A DNA stretch of 64,000 bases from the NCBI RefSeq assembly GCF_004307455.1, contig NZ_SEWX01000002.1:353075-417074 (forward strand), given 5' to 3'. This document shows positions 1 to 9,165 of this stretch, piece by piece. Made by a program: the position numbers and the translations under genes. The DNA is from Aquirufa nivalisilvae. Its GTDB lineage: Bacteria; Bacteroidota; Bacteroidia; Cytophagales; Spirosomataceae. Positions within the stretch are counted from its first letter, which is position 1; each line of letters opens with the position of its first letter. The notes under the pieces are model-generated. The model was given only the letters and a program-made list of their open reading frames with translations. It was not told the DNA's origin and searched no databases.

Positions 1-821
1 TTCCTATATCCATTTGGGCCATCAGCCCATTGATATCAAAGAAATCTGATGTGAATCTAGCGACGCAGGAAGAGCGCAATCTTAGTGTTTGGTTTCGAAT
101 CCTATTTTGGGTAGTCTTGATTTTATTCAGTTTGGTTAAAACCAAAATTGTGCATTATTCATCCATGTGCTGGATTCCATTGAGCTTTTTTTCAGCACGT
201 GTTTTATGTGATTGGGAATCGGGCTTCAGTTCCTGGAAGAAGAGTCACAGTATAGGCCTGCTGATCATTGGTTTATTATTTTCATTGATCTTATCCTTAG
301 TGCCTTATATTGGCTCACATTCTTTTGAGATAATACCTTTGATTCAAGATAAGTTTGTTCAGGGAAATCTACAAGCGCCAGTCTACTGGTCAGGCTTTGA
401 AATCCTGATCGGAGTCGCTTTTGCTTTGGCGATCATTTATTGGATTGCTCAAAAGGGTGTATTAGTACCTAAGCGTATCTATGGTTTGATGATTACAGGA
501 ATTGCCATCATTATGATGTACATGGCTCAGGTAGTCCCTAAAATAGAAGGATATACTCAAGCTACTGTTATTGATTTTTATGAATCTAAAGTAGGTCAAA
601 AGGTGTATATAGAAACTGTCGGTTTTAAATCCTTTGCCCACCTCTTATATTTTCAAAAAGGAAGCGCCTCTCCAGATGGAGAAACCCTCTTAGGTATGAA
701 AACCGTGGATAGACCTACCTATTTCGTCATGAAAAACGATGTGGATGATATCATGAAATATCATCCACATATTACCTTCATGAAAGAAGAGAATGGTTTC
801 TTATTTTATAAACACAAATAA
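1..821 (+). CDS. GT39/ArnT-like membrane glycosyltransferase, C-terminal part (5' end outside window)
   Basis: The reading frame is open from base 3 with no stop and no convincing start, so the gene begins upstream of the window; a TTG at base 30 is only an internal codon. The visible part has several hydrophobic segments and the pattern SLVKTKIVHY near residue 30, which matches the KTKxxHY motif of GT39/ArnT/PMT-type transferases that move sugars from polyprenyl-phosphate donors in the inner membrane. The soluble C-terminal tail is typical of this family in Bacteroidota. The acceptor cannot be told. The stop is directly followed by the stop of the convergent ndk gene, with no spacer between them. 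Confidence 0.72.
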   Translation, partial: PISIWAISPLISKKSDVNLATQEERNLSVWFRILFWVVLILFSLVKTKIVHYSSMCWIPLSFFSARVLCDWESGFSSWKKSHSIGLLIIGLLFSLILSLVPYIGSHSFEIIPLIQDKFVQGNLQAPVYWSGFEILIGVAFALAIIYWIAQKGVLVPKRIYGLMITGIAIIMMYMAQVVPKIEGYTQATVIDFYESKVGQKVYIETVGFKSFAHLLYFQKGSASPDGETLLGMKTVDRPTYFVMKNDVDDIMKYHPHITFMKEENGFLFYKHK

Positions 822-1241
822 CTAGGCTAATTCTTTTTCAGTAAAGAAAAACGCACCTTCAATAGCTGCATTTTCATCTGAATCGGAACCATGGATGGCA
901 TTGGATTCCAATGACCTGGCAAATTGCTTGCGAATGGTGCCTTCTGCAGCTTGGGCAGGGTTGGTAGCCCCTATTAGCGTGCGGAAATCTTCCACCGCAT
1001 TTTCTTTTTCTAGCACCATAGGAATGATAGCACCCGAACACATGTAATCACACAAACTTTGGAAGAAAGGGCGCTCCGCATGAACGGCATAAAATTTACC
1101 TGCTTCTTCACTACTTAATTGTATTTTTTTAAGAGCAATGATTTTAAATCCAGCAGCTTCAATTTGCTGAATGATAGGCCCTGTGAATCCATCTGCAACA
1201 GCATCTGGCTTAATCATGGTAAAGGTGCGATTTGTAGGCAT
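822..1241 (-). CDS. ndk: Nucleoside-diphosphate kinase
   Basis: Transfers the gamma phosphate of ATP to NDPs through a phosphohistidine. From the ATG at 1241 the protein is 139 aa, a usual length. Visible catalytic residues are K11, Y51, R87, T93, R104, N114 and the active-site H117 in the NAIHGSDS motif. An earlier in-frame ATG at 1259 would add six residues, but it overlaps the -7 box of a consensus promoter, so translation must begin at 1241. It is convergent with the upstream glycosyltransferase, with no gap, and divergent from the DHH gene. Confidence 0.95.
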   Translation of the reverse strand: MPTNRTFTMIKPDAVADGFTGPIIQQIEAAGFKIIALKKIQLSSEEAGKFYAVHAERPFFQSLCDYMCSGAIIPMVLEKENAVEDFRTLIGATNPAQAAEGTIRKQFARSLESNAIHGSDSDENAAIEGAFFFTEKELA

Positions 1242-1256
1242 AGTAAAATTTTTATT

Positions 1257-1288
1257 CAAATTTATCTTTAACTTTGCGAACGCCCAAA
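1257..1288 (-). promoter_or_regulatory. Consensus Bacteroidota promoter for ndk
   Basis: On the minus strand TTTG (1288-1285), a 20-nt spacer, and TAAATTTG (1264-1257) match the Bacteroidota vegetative promoter TTTG-N19-21-TAnnTTTG exactly. The start codon chosen for ndk lies 15 nt downstream, giving a very short leader. Confidence 0.75.
1269..1276 (+). promoter_or_regulatory. Putative -7 box for the DHH phosphoesterase gene
   Basis: TAACTTTG matches TAnnTTTG and lies 37 nt before the ATG. No TTTG is seen at the -33 distance. It sits between the two elements of the divergent ndk promoter, so the two transcription units probably compete for the same DNA. Confidence 0.4.
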
Positions 1289-1313
1289 TTTATTATGGCG
1301 CATTATCAATTTT

Positions 1314-2342
1314 ATGTCTTCCATTTCGGCGCTTCAAGCACAATTAAACTCTGGTACTAAGGCAGTCATCACGACGCACTTTAACCCTGATTCAGATGCC
1401 ATCGGTTCATCTTTAGCCTGGCAAAATTATTTGACCCAGCGTGGTTTGGATGTAAGTGTTATTGTACCATCAGCAGTTTCGGCTAATTTAAAATGGATGC
1501 CGGGATCTGAGAATATTCTCAATTTTGAAGATACCTTACACAAGGTTCAAATTGAGGCCCTGTTGAAAGATGCCGAATTTATTTTTTGTTTGGACTTTTC
1601 AGGTATGCAACGTTTGCATGGCTTAAGCCATTCCATCAAAGCAGCACGAGGAACCAAAGTGGTGATAGATCATCATTTGAATCCAGAAGATTTTGCGGAT
1701 TATTATTATCATCGAACAACAGCTGCGTCTACTTGCGAGCTAATTTTTGATTTGATTCAAGAATGGGGAGATGATGCACTGATTGATGAAGCCATGGGTT
1801 CTTGCTTGTATTCAGGTATTATGACCGATACAGGTTCTTTCCGCCATCCAAATACCACAGCCCATGTACATGAGGTAGTAGCTCAGCTCATTCAAAAAGG
1901 CGTTAATACAAATGCTGTACATCGTAAAATATTTGATTCTGCGAGCTTAGATCGATTACGTTTTTTAGGGCATGTGCTAGCGAATCGACTGGATTATTTG
2001 CCTGAATATCATTTGGCATTGATGTGGATTACAGAAGAGGATCAAAAACAATTTAATTCACAAGCGGGAGATACGGAGGGAATCGTGAATTATGGTCTAC
2101 AAATTGCGGGAGCAATATGGGCTATCTTATTAATACAGCGTCCTGATGGAATCAAATTATCGTTTCGTTCTATTGAGCCATTTGCTGTGAATGAATTTGC
2201 ATCGACTTATTTTGAAGGTGGTGGTCATAAAAATGCCTCAGGTGGTCGATTTTCTTCGAGCTCTATTGAAGGAGCGAAGGAAAAATTGCAAGAAGTGTTA
2301 CCTTTGTATCTTTCTGAAATAAATCGAGTTAAAAATTTATAA
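1314..2342 (+). CDS. DHH-family phosphoesterase, NrnA-like (nanoRNase / pAp phosphatase)
   Basis: A 342-aa protein with the complete DHH architecture. The N-terminal domain has H22, D26 and D28 in THFNPDSD, D94, and the signature D119-H120-H121; the C-terminal DHHA1 domain has GGGHKNASGG at about 302-311. This layout is that of NrnA-type enzymes, which degrade 2-5 nt RNAs and dephosphorylate pAp in the cytoplasm with Mn2+. The start ATG is the first in frame and keeps the family's N-terminus. It may be transcribed together with the FKBP genes, 52 bp downstream. Confidence 0.88.
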   Translation: MSSISALQAQLNSGTKAVITTHFNPDSDAIGSSLAWQNYLTQRGLDVSVIVPSAVSANLKWMPGSENILNFEDTLHKVQIEALLKDAEFIFCLDFSGMQRLHGLSHSIKAARGTKVVIDHHLNPEDFADYYYHRTTAASTCELIFDLIQEWGDDALIDEAMGSCLYSGIMTDTGSFRHPNTTAHVHEVVAQLIQKGVNTNAVHRKIFDSASLDRLRFLGHVLANRLDYLPEYHLALMWITEEDQKQFNSQAGDTEGIVNYGLQIAGAIWAILLIQRPDGIKLSFRSIEPFAVNEFASTYFEGGGHKNASGGRFSSSSIEGAKEKLQEVLPLYLSEINRVKNL

Positions 2343-2394
2343 ACGAATCAATCTAAAACAATCCATAACAGACTTCGGTCTCAACAAAACAATC

Positions 2395-3258
2395 ATGCGT
2401 AAACAACTCATTGGTCTTTTATCAGCAGTCGTATTTTTGTCTGCATGTAATCAAAACAAAGTCGAGGTGATCGATGGCGTAAAAATTCAATTTCACAGTC
2501 ATGATGACAAAGCCAAAAAGCTGAAAGATGGAGACATCATTACTTTTGGATTAGTGATTAAAAATTCAACAGATTCTGTTTTACAGGATACATATAAAGA
2601 GGGAAAACCAGGTAAAGGAATGATCCAAGCTCCTAATAATGCTCCAGGTTCATTCAAAGGTACATTTGAAAACGGTTTACGTTTATTGGCATTAGGAGAT
2701 AGTGCCACTATTTTGGTTCCTATTGATAGCTTAACAAAAAATATTCAAGCGCCACTTCCTCCATTCTTGAAGCCAGGTTCTGATTTGAAATACACAGTGA
2801 AGGTATTGAAAGTACAATCTCGTGCTGAATTTGAAAAGGAAATGGAAAAAGAAGCTGCCGTGAATAAGCAAGCTGCAGCAGGTAAATTAGCTCAAGAGCC
2901 AAAAGTGATTGCTGACTATATTGCCAAATCAGGTAAAACTTTCCAGAAATCTGCTTCAGGTTTGTATTATTCTATTCTAAGCCCAGGTGCTGGTGTAGCT
3001 GCTAAAATGGGAGATACTTGGACCGTAAATTACCGTGGTTCTTTCGTAGATGGAAAGGAATTTGATAAAGGTAGTGCTGCAGAAATGCCATTGGGTCAAA
3101 TGATCCCAGGTTTTAATGAAGCCTTAACTTTATTGAAAAAAGGTGGAAAAGGTGTTTTCGTGATTCCTTCAGCTTTAGGTTATGGAGATCAAGAGCGCGG
3201 ACCTATTCCTGCGAACTCTGTTTTAGTATTTGAAGTAGAGTTATTGAACAAAAAATAA
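2395..3258 (+). CDS. FKBP-type peptidyl-prolyl isomerase lipoprotein 1
   Basis: A 287-aa lipoprotein with signal peptide and lipobox LSAC at C18. Residues about 35-145 form a degenerate FKBP-like domain; a charged linker (about 145-195) leads to a C-terminal FKBP domain with conserved Y, F and D in NYRGSFVDGKEFDKG, an IPGF loop, ALGYGD and a final FEVELL strand, so it is probably an active prolyl isomerase. It is predicted to sit in the periplasm anchored to a membrane and to assist folding of exported proteins; gliding-motility GldI is a known lipoprotein of this type, but identity with GldI is not shown. First of three tandem FKBP lipoprotein genes. Confidence 0.9.
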   Translation: MRKQLIGLLSAVVFLSACNQNKVEVIDGVKIQFHSHDDKAKKLKDGDIITFGLVIKNSTDSVLQDTYKEGKPGKGMIQAPNNAPGSFKGTFENGLRLLALGDSATILVPIDSLTKNIQAPLPPFLKPGSDLKYTVKVLKVQSRAEFEKEMEKEAAVNKQAAAGKLAQEPKVIADYIAKSGKTFQKSASGLYYSILSPGAGVAAKMGDTWTVNYRGSFVDGKEFDKGSAAEMPLGQMIPGFNEALTLLKKGGKGVFVIPSALGYGDQERGPIPANSVLVFEVELLNKK

Positions 3259-3264
3259 ATTTTT

Positions 3265-3290
3265 AAGGGGATTTCGGTCCCCTTTCTTCT
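3265..3290 (+). terminator. Intrinsic terminator after FKBP lipoprotein 1
   Basis: Stem AAGGGGA (3265-3271) pairs with TCCCCTT (3278-3284) around a TTTCGG loop, followed by a T-rich stretch. It separates the first FKBP gene from the second. Confidence 0.7.
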
Positions 3291-3292
3291 TT

Positions 3293-3333
3293 ATTCCATA
3301 CGAATCCGAAACCTTATTCGTTTAGGATGGAAT
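3293..3333 (+). repeat. Interrupted inverted repeat upstream of FKBP lipoprotein 2
   Basis: ATTCCAT (3293-3299) and CGAAT (3301-3305) pair with ATTCG (3316-3320) and ATGGAAT (3327-3333), with an internal loop. There is no T-run, so it may be a leader structure or protein-binding site rather than a terminator. Confidence 0.35.
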
Positions 3334-3352
3334 AAAATGAGTGAATTAGTGA

Positions 3353-4231
3353 ATGTATATGATGATGGTCAATCGAATGTTTGTTAGAATTAGTGCTTTT
3401 TTGGCTTTGACTTTGGGTTTGGGGGCTTGCTTAAGCAATGTTGAATTGGTGGATGAGATTAGAGCGAAAGAAAACCAAGCTCAGATTGCTACTTATTTTT
3501 CAAAATTGGGACAAAGTCCTGTTGCCATGGAAAACGGGGCCTACTACGTCGTTACGAATGCTAATTCGGCTGGTGAGTTAGCGACCAAAGGCGATACGCT
3601 TTCAGTGCATTATGAATTTGCAAATTTGCTAACAGGTCAGGTTTTAGATAGTACCGATCGTAAGTTAAATACACCTTACATTTATCGCTATGGTTTTACC
3701 AACCCTGTTTTTAGTCGTTTGATGGCATTTATTCGAGAAGGGGAGCAAGCAATCATGGCTTTACCTGGAACAGCTCAGGAATTTCCTGGTCTTCCTGCCT
3801 ACACCCCTATGAAAGTGACCATTAAGTCATATAAAGTTCGTAGCCAAGAAGATAATATTAAAGAATTTATTGCCAAAAAAGGCTTTAACGTGACAGAAAC
3901 TACCACGGAAGGTTTACGATTTATCCAATTGGTTAAAGGAACAGGTGATTTACCTGCATCAGGGAAAATTGTCAAGATTAAATACACAGGAAGATTCTTA
4001 AATGGATATGCTTTTGACGGTAATATGTTGAAAACAGATAGTTTATCAGTCACCATTGGAGGAACTCAGACGGTACAAGGTTTCCAAAAAGGAATAGAAA
4101 AAATGCGTTTAGGTGAGAAAGCCATTTTAGTGTTTCCATCCACTTTAGGGTATGGACAAGCAGGTTCAGGGAGTATTCCTGGTTTTACACCTTTGATGTT
4201 CGAAGTATATTTAGCCAAAATTAACGAGTAG
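3353..4231 (+). CDS. FKBP-type peptidyl-prolyl isomerase lipoprotein 2
   Basis: A 292-aa lipoprotein with lipobox LGAC at C26 when read from the first ATG. Five Met codons lie within the first nine residues, so the start is uncertain; the ATG at 3377 would still leave a good signal peptide. Residues about 75-165 form an FKBP-like domain that has lost most catalytic positions. Residues about 195-290 form a normal FKBP domain with IKYTGRFLNGYAFD, a VQGF loop and STLGYGQ. Probably a periplasmic folding factor. The stop is 5 bp before the start of the third FKBP lipoprotein, so the two are surely co-transcribed. Confidence 0.88.
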   Translation: MYMMMVNRMFVRISAFLALTLGLGACLSNVELVDEIRAKENQAQIATYFSKLGQSPVAMENGAYYVVTNANSAGELATKGDTLSVHYEFANLLTGQVLDSTDRKLNTPYIYRYGFTNPVFSRLMAFIREGEQAIMALPGTAQEFPGLPAYTPMKVTIKSYKVRSQEDNIKEFIAKKGFNVTETTTEGLRFIQLVKGTGDLPASGKIVKIKYTGRFLNGYAFDGNMLKTDSLSVTIGGTQTVQGFQKGIEKMRLGEKAILVFPSTLGYGQAGSGSIPGFTPLMFEVYLAKINE

Positions 4232-4236
4232 TTACC

Positions 4237-5133
4237 ATGACCAGAAGTACATTTTACCTAAGTTTTGTTTTAATATTTACGCTTTTCGGATTATCAAGTT
4301 GTGATTTTAATGCCATTGATCAGCAGGTAGAAAACAACGAAAAAGATATTCAAAAATACATTGCAGATAATAAATTAAATGTTCAGAAATCACCTGAAGG
4401 GATGTATTATTCCATCTTATCAGCAGGAACTTCTGGCAAGCAAGCTGCTTATACAGATTTAGTCAAGTATCACTATGTGATGACTTTATTAAATGGATCT
4501 AAAGTTGATTCCACCTCCCGATTATTGAAACAGCCACGTGGCTATGTAACAGGAAGTTTCGAGAGTGTGTTTACGCTTCCTTTGCGTTACATGAAGGAAG
4601 GTGATAAAGGGGTATTTATTTTACCAGCTAGTTTAGCCTTTGGAGGGAGTTCATACGGGAATGGTTTAATCCCAGCCTATTCTGTTATTAAAATTGATAT
4701 CGAATTGATTTCCGTTCAAACAGAAAATCAAGTAATCGAAGAAATGAAGAAAACCTACAATGTCAATAATCCTGAAGTGACAAGTACTGGTTTGATCTTT
4801 CAAAAAACGATTTCTAATCCTACAGGAAAAGCATTGATACCTACTCAATCTTATTTGGTGAATTATACGGGTCGTTTAGGTTTTAGTTATTTAAAATTGG
4901 ATGCAGCTGGCAAAGTTGTATATGATCCTATTTTTGATTCCCGCACTGGTGCTTCCATGTTAGTAGGCGCTGGTCAACTCATTCCAGGTTTTGATGAAGG
5001 AATCATGAAGTTAAAAATGGGTGAAAAAGCGATTGTTATATTACCATCCAAATTGGGATATGGTGCTAATAATCAAGGATCTATTCCAGCCAACTCTCCT
5101 TTGTGTTTTGAAATAGAAGTTCCTGTTCAATAA
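4237..5133 (+). CDS. FKBP-type peptidyl-prolyl isomerase lipoprotein 3
   Basis: A 298-aa lipoprotein with lipobox LSSC at C22. It has two FKBP domains: about 65-160, with recognisable strands and LAFGG in place of LGYG; and about 205-297, ending LPSKLGYGANNQGSIPANSP. The second domain has an insertion of about 18 residues between its first strands (after YTGRLG), which moves the usual FD dipeptide to PIFDSR. Predicted periplasmic prolyl isomerase or chaperone. It lies 5 bp after the second FKBP gene and 4 bp before rdgB. Confidence 0.88.
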   Translation: MTRSTFYLSFVLIFTLFGLSSCDFNAIDQQVENNEKDIQKYIADNKLNVQKSPEGMYYSILSAGTSGKQAAYTDLVKYHYVMTLLNGSKVDSTSRLLKQPRGYVTGSFESVFTLPLRYMKEGDKGVFILPASLAFGGSSYGNGLIPAYSVIKIDIELISVQTENQVIEEMKKTYNVNNPEVTSTGLIFQKTISNPTGKALIPTQSYLVNYTGRLGFSYLKLDAAGKVVYDPIFDSRTGASMLVGAGQLIPGFDEGIMKLKMGEKAIVILPSKLGYGANNQGSIPANSPLCFEIEVPVQ

Positions 5134-5137
5134 TTTC

Positions 5138-5737
5138 ATGCTACCTATATTGTACTTAGCAACGCAAAATCTTCACAAAGTAGAAGAGATTAAGGCCTTA
5201 TTGCATGGTCAATTTGAGGTTAGAACAGTACAAGATTTAGGGCTAGAAGAGGAGATTCCAGAAACAGGTTCAACGTTGGAAGAGAATTCCATGTTGAAGG
5301 CAAAATTCATTGCAGATCGTTACCATGTGACTTGTTTATCAGATGATTCAGGCTTAGAAGTAAAAGCCCTACACGGTGCTCCTGGGGTTTATTCAGCCAG
5401 ATATGCAGGGGAGCCTAAAAATGACCTGAACAACCTAAATTTGTTATTGCAGAACCTTCATCATGAAGTAAATAGAAGAGCAAGATTCGTGACAATTTTA
5501 ACATTTCATGAAAATGGGAAATTTGTTCAGTTTGAGGGAGAAATAGTAGGGAATATTATCCAAGAAGCTAGAGGAAATGCTGGATTTGGCTATGATCCTG
5601 TTTTTCAACCAGAGGGATTAACAAGGACATTTGCTGAAATGACCTTGTCAGAAAAAAATCAAATGGCACATCGTGCCCGTGCTTTACAAAAATTTAAAGT
5701 ATTTGTCGACGAAAATCGAAAATCTCACGACAAATAG
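5138..5737 (+). CDS. rdgB: XTP/dITP diphosphatase (RdgB/HAM1 family)
   Basis: Hydrolyses non-canonical purine triphosphates (dITP, XTP) to monophosphates and so keeps them out of DNA and RNA. The 199-aa protein has the family's N-terminal LATQNLHKVEEI nucleotide-binding motif, D69-D70 in SDDSGLEV, the SARYAG motif, and a C-terminal GFGYDPVF followed by MAHRARAL. The start is 4 bp after the FKBP gene, so this cytoplasmic enzyme is carried in the lipoprotein operon, probably by co-transcription only. Confidence 0.93.
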   Translation: MLPILYLATQNLHKVEEIKALLHGQFEVRTVQDLGLEEEIPETGSTLEENSMLKAKFIADRYHVTCLSDDSGLEVKALHGAPGVYSARYAGEPKNDLNNLNLLLQNLHHEVNRRARFVTILTFHENGKFVQFEGEIVGNIIQEARGNAGFGYDPVFQPEGLTRTFAEMTLSEKNQMAHRARALQKFKVFVDENRKSHDK

Positions 5738-5810
5738 TGGGATTGTTCCAATCAATCTGTATTTTTGTTACAGTATCTAATAAGCTTTAACCTTGTTTAA
5801 TGGTAGATTA

Positions 5811-8333
5811 ATGAATTGGAAAAGTCGTATTTTTTTGGCTCTACTGATTCTTTTGGTGGGTGTACATTGGGCTTCTGCGCAATATGTGATCAAGGGAAGA
5901 GTGACAGATGCTTCTAATGGAGACCCTGTGCCCTTTGCATCGGTTGGTTTAGTGGGTCTTAATCTGGGTACTACCACCAATTTTCAAGGAGAATATACCT
6001 TTCATTCCAAAGTATTAACAGATTCCCTCTTTGTATCCTTCGTTGGATATAAAAAGCGGGTCAAATTCATCGATAAAAAGAAGGCAGTTCAAGAAGTTGA
6101 TTTCCAAATGGAACCTGCTCAAAAGGCCTTGCAAGAGGTTATCGTTTATTCAGGAGAGAATCCCGCCTTTAAGATATTGCGCCAAGTGGTCAAACAACGA
6201 GACCTGCATGATCGGAATAAATTATCCGCTTACGAATATGATTCTTACACCAAAATGGAACTGGATGTAGATAATATTTCGGAGAAATTGAGGAATACGA
6301 AAATCATGCGAGAAATTGAATCTTCCATTAAGAAGTTTGAGAAAGAAGCCGGTGAAGATGGAAAGCCTGTAATTCCGACATATATCTCTGAATCTATCAG
6401 TAAATTCTATTATCGAGAGTCTCCGAGACGAAAGAAGGAAAAGATTATTAAAACCAACATTAAGGGGGTAGGAGTGCAAGATGGGGGCTTTATTTCCCAA
6501 TTGGTGGGCGGAAACTTGATTGCGAATTATAATTTTTATCAAAATTATGTTCCTTTTTTTGGCAAAGACTTTGCAAGCCCCATTGGAGATAATTGGAAGG
6601 GAAACTATAAATATTTTTTAGGTGATACGGTCAATGTTGACGGTCATGTGTGTTTTCAATTGGATTTTGACCCTAAAAATCCTCTAGACCTCGTTTTCAC
6701 AGGTCAAATGTGGATTGATACTACCAGCTTTGCTTTGGTTCAAATTGATGCCGCTATTGATAAACAGGCGAATTTGAATTTCATCGATAAGATTAAAATT
6801 TCTCAAGAGTTAGAGCAAGTTGCCGATGGAGCATGGTTACCTTCTCGAACCCGTTTTTTGATTGATATTGAAGAGTTGACCAAAGGTTCTGCTGGGATGC
6901 TATTGAAGATGTATATTTCCAATAAAGGTTTTATCGTCAATAAGCCCAAAGCTGTAGAGTTTTATGATTTGACATCTGAGGTGGCAGAAGATGCGAAAGA
7001 GCCTGATCCAGAATATTGGAAACATGCTAGATATGAGCCATTGAGTCGACAAGATCTAACAGCCTTTGCTTTGATCGATTCTGTGAAGAATTTACCCATC
7101 GTTCGAACTTATGTTGAAATTGCTGAGATAGCTTTGAGTGGCTATAAGAAGTTTAACGACATTGAAGTGGGGCCTTATTTGAGCAGTATAGCGGTCAATA
7201 GACTGGAGGGAGCTCGATTTAGGTTAGGATTTAGAACCAATTCTAATTTCGACAAGCATTGGATTTTACGTGGAAATGTAGGATTTGGTACCAGAGATTT
7301 AGTGCCCAAATATTCGATTGAAGTCAATTATCTATTCTCGAAGGCCAAATGGACCATTGCTGGTTTGCGACATTCTTATGATATAGAACGAGTCGGTTTA
7401 ACGCCTGAATTGATTGGAGATAATCGACTGTTTTATGCATTCACCCGTTGGGGAGCTTTTTCTGGAGCTTTTTTCAGGAGAGAAAGTGAAGCATTTTTTA
7501 GCACAGAAGTTACCAAAGGCTTGAGTTTTACGGCTCAAATGAACACGCGTTCTTTTGATCCATTATTTAGATTTCAATATCGTTTAAATCCAGAGTTAGG
7601 TAATGCCTCACCTGTGCAAGATTATTATCAGGAGTCATTCGTTACATTAGAAGCTAGATTTGCCAAAGGAGAGACCTTCATTATGAATGGTAATGAACGC
7701 ATCACCTTAGCCACCAAGCGTATTCCTGTCGTTACTTTCCGCTACCAGCGAGGATTTAAAGGATTTTTAGGTGGAGATTTTGATTATGAACGTTTTACCT
7801 TGAAGGCATACCAGACTTTTAGGGTTGGAACATTTGGTCGATCTGATTATACGCTATCTATGGGATATACTCCTTCCAATTTGCCTGCGCCTTTATTATT
7901 CCCTCATTTAGGGAATGAGACGCTGTTTTTTGTGCGCAGTGCTTATTCTACCATGAATTATTTTGAGTTTGTCAGTGACCAGTTTATTTCCTTACAATAC
8001 AATCATAATTTTGAAGGTTTATTGTTCAATCGAATTCCTCTAATTAAGAAATTGAAATGGAGATTTATTGCCAGTGGAAATTTATTGTGGGGTAGCCAAA
8101 GAAAAGAAAATAGAGACATCATGAAGGATGTGAATAATCCGTTGAAGTCAAAGTTTTTAGACATGTATTCTTTCGATTCGTTAAATCCTAATGTACCCTA
8201 TGCGGAAGTAGGTTATGGGATCGATAATATTTTTAAGTTATTTAGGATTCAGGCCTTTCATCGACTGTCATATATGGATCACGGTTCGCCGAAAGCTTTT
8301 CGCTTGATGGCCTCCGTTAATTTCTCATTTTAG
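5811..8333 (+). CDS. DUF5686 / carboxypeptidase-regulatory-like outer-membrane protein
   Basis: From the ATG at 5811 the protein is 840 aa with a signal peptide ending ASAQ. A TTG eighteen bases earlier is in frame but would spoil the signal sequence. Residues about 25-105 form a CarboxypepD_reg-like beta-sandwich (IKGRVTDASNGDPVPFASV ... VSFVGYK), as at the N-terminus of many Bacteroidota outer-membrane proteins. The rest matches the general character of DUF5686 proteins: a long soluble middle part and a C-terminal half of alternating aromatic strands ending in F, fitting a beta-barrel. The function of the family is not established. Confidence 0.82.
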   Translation: MNWKSRIFLALLILLVGVHWASAQYVIKGRVTDASNGDPVPFASVGLVGLNLGTTTNFQGEYTFHSKVLTDSLFVSFVGYKKRVKFIDKKKAVQEVDFQMEPAQKALQEVIVYSGENPAFKILRQVVKQRDLHDRNKLSAYEYDSYTKMELDVDNISEKLRNTKIMREIESSIKKFEKEAGEDGKPVIPTYISESISKFYYRESPRRKKEKIIKTNIKGVGVQDGGFISQLVGGNLIANYNFYQNYVPFFGKDFASPIGDNWKGNYKYFLGDTVNVDGHVCFQLDFDPKNPLDLVFTGQMWIDTTSFALVQIDAAIDKQANLNFIDKIKISQELEQVADGAWLPSRTRFLIDIEELTKGSAGMLLKMYISNKGFIVNKPKAVEFYDLTSEVAEDAKEPDPEYWKHARYEPLSRQDLTAFALIDSVKNLPIVRTYVEIAEIALSGYKKFNDIEVGPYLSSIAVNRLEGARFRLGFRTNSNFDKHWILRGNVGFGTRDLVPKYSIEVNYLFSKAKWTIAGLRHSYDIERVGLTPELIGDNRLFYAFTRWGAFSGAFFRRESEAFFSTEVTKGLSFTAQMNTRSFDPLFRFQYRLNPELGNASPVQDYYQESFVTLEARFAKGETFIMNGNERITLATKRIPVVTFRYQRGFKGFLGGDFDYERFTLKAYQTFRVGTFGRSDYTLSMGYTPSNLPAPLLFPHLGNETLFFVRSAYSTMNYFEFVSDQFISLQYNHNFEGLLFNRIPLIKKLKWRFIASGNLLWGSQRKENRDIMKDVNNPLKSKFLDMYSFDSLNPNVPYAEVGYGIDNIFKLFRIQAFHRLSYMDHGSPKAFRLMASVNFSF

Positions 8334-8416
8334 GCTTTTTTGGTATATTATGAAGATGAAAATTTAAACATTTCAAGAATGTTTTTAATCTTCTTGATTT
8401 TGGCTTTTAGCCCCCC

Positions 8417-8424
8417 TATATTTG
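8417..8424 (+). promoter_or_regulatory. Putative -7 box for plsY
   Basis: TATATTTG matches TAnnTTTG, 21 nt before the ATG at 8446. It overlaps an in-frame TTG at 8422 and so argues against that TTG as the start of translation. Confidence 0.45.
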
Positions 8425-8445
8425 GGTTCAGCGCCTTTCTATATT

Positions 8446-9111
8446 ATGGTGACCTTTAATATTATTATGATTTTAATTCTCATTGGGCTTTGTTTGTTGA
8501 GCTATATTTTAGGCTCAATTCCAACAGCCATTTGGTATGGTGAAGCCTATCATGGGGTGGACATACGTACCTTGGGAAGTGGGAATGCTGGAGCAACCAA
8601 TACCTTTCGTGTATTGGGTAAAAAGGCAGGAAGCATCGTGTTATTTGTGGATGCTTTTAAAGGTTTTTTAGCAACGTCACTTTCTACATTTCTATTTTAT
8701 CTTCATTTAATTGATTGGCAAACCTGCGTATCCCTAAAGATTGTATTTGGGTTTTTAGCTGTATTGGGTCATTTATTACCAGTTTTTTGTGATTTTAAAG
8801 GTGGAAAAGGGGTAGCTACATTGATGGGGATGGTTTTAGCCTTACATCCTGAGGCTGCTTTGGTCAGTATAGCCGTTTTTTTATTGGTATTTTACTTATC
8901 AAATTTCGTCTCTTTAGGATCGATGGTGGCTTCACTCATGTTTCCATTTTTGATGGTATTTAAAGTCTTTGGAGATGAATTTCCAATTTTGATTTATTTC
9001 GGTTTTATCGTTGCCTTCTTAGTGATATTTATGCACCGTAAAAATATTGCCCGCATTCTTCAGGGCACTGAAAATCGAATGTATCTAATCCCTCGAAAGA
9101 AACAATCCTAA
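8446..9111 (+). CDS. plsY: Glycerol-3-phosphate acyltransferase PlsY
   Basis: Integral membrane enzyme that acylates glycerol-3-phosphate from acyl-phosphate, the first step of phospholipid synthesis. The 221-aa protein (from ATG 8446) has the hydrophobic segments and the three PlsY motifs: LGSIPTAIW, the glycine-rich GSGNAGATNTFRVLG, and GGKGVATLMG, followed by FMHRKNIARILQGTE near the C-terminus. It is monocistronic to judge from the spacing and its own -7 box. Confidence 0.93.
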   Translation: MVTFNIIMILILIGLCLLSYILGSIPTAIWYGEAYHGVDIRTLGSGNAGATNTFRVLGKKAGSIVLFVDAFKGFLATSLSTFLFYLHLIDWQTCVSLKIVFGFLAVLGHLLPVFCDFKGGKGVATLMGMVLALHPEAALVSIAVFLLVFYLSNFVSLGSMVASLMFPFLMVFKVFGDEFPILIYFGFIVAFLVIFMHRKNIARILQGTENRMYLIPRKKQS

Positions 9112-9123
9112 GTCGTTTTTTTT

Positions 9124-9131
9124 TATCTTTG
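9124..9131 (+). promoter_or_regulatory. Putative -7 box for the M20 dipeptidase-murQ operon
   Basis: TATCTTTG fits TAnnTTTG and lies 34 nt before the ATG. The -33 TTTG is not evident. Confidence 0.4.
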
Positions 9132-9165
9132 TGCGTGAATGATTTAATCCCATTCGCCTCTCAAT

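Noticed and set aside
5793..5810. TTG start of the DUF5686 gene
   Set aside because: The ATG at 5811 gives a clean signal peptide. TTG starts at 8422, 13801, 36137, 39759, 59093 and 59584 were rejected for like reasons of overlap, promoter position or family start.
6222..6542. 106-aa minus-strand frame inside the DUF5686 gene
   Set aside because: Shadow of the coding strand; no family match, no start signal.
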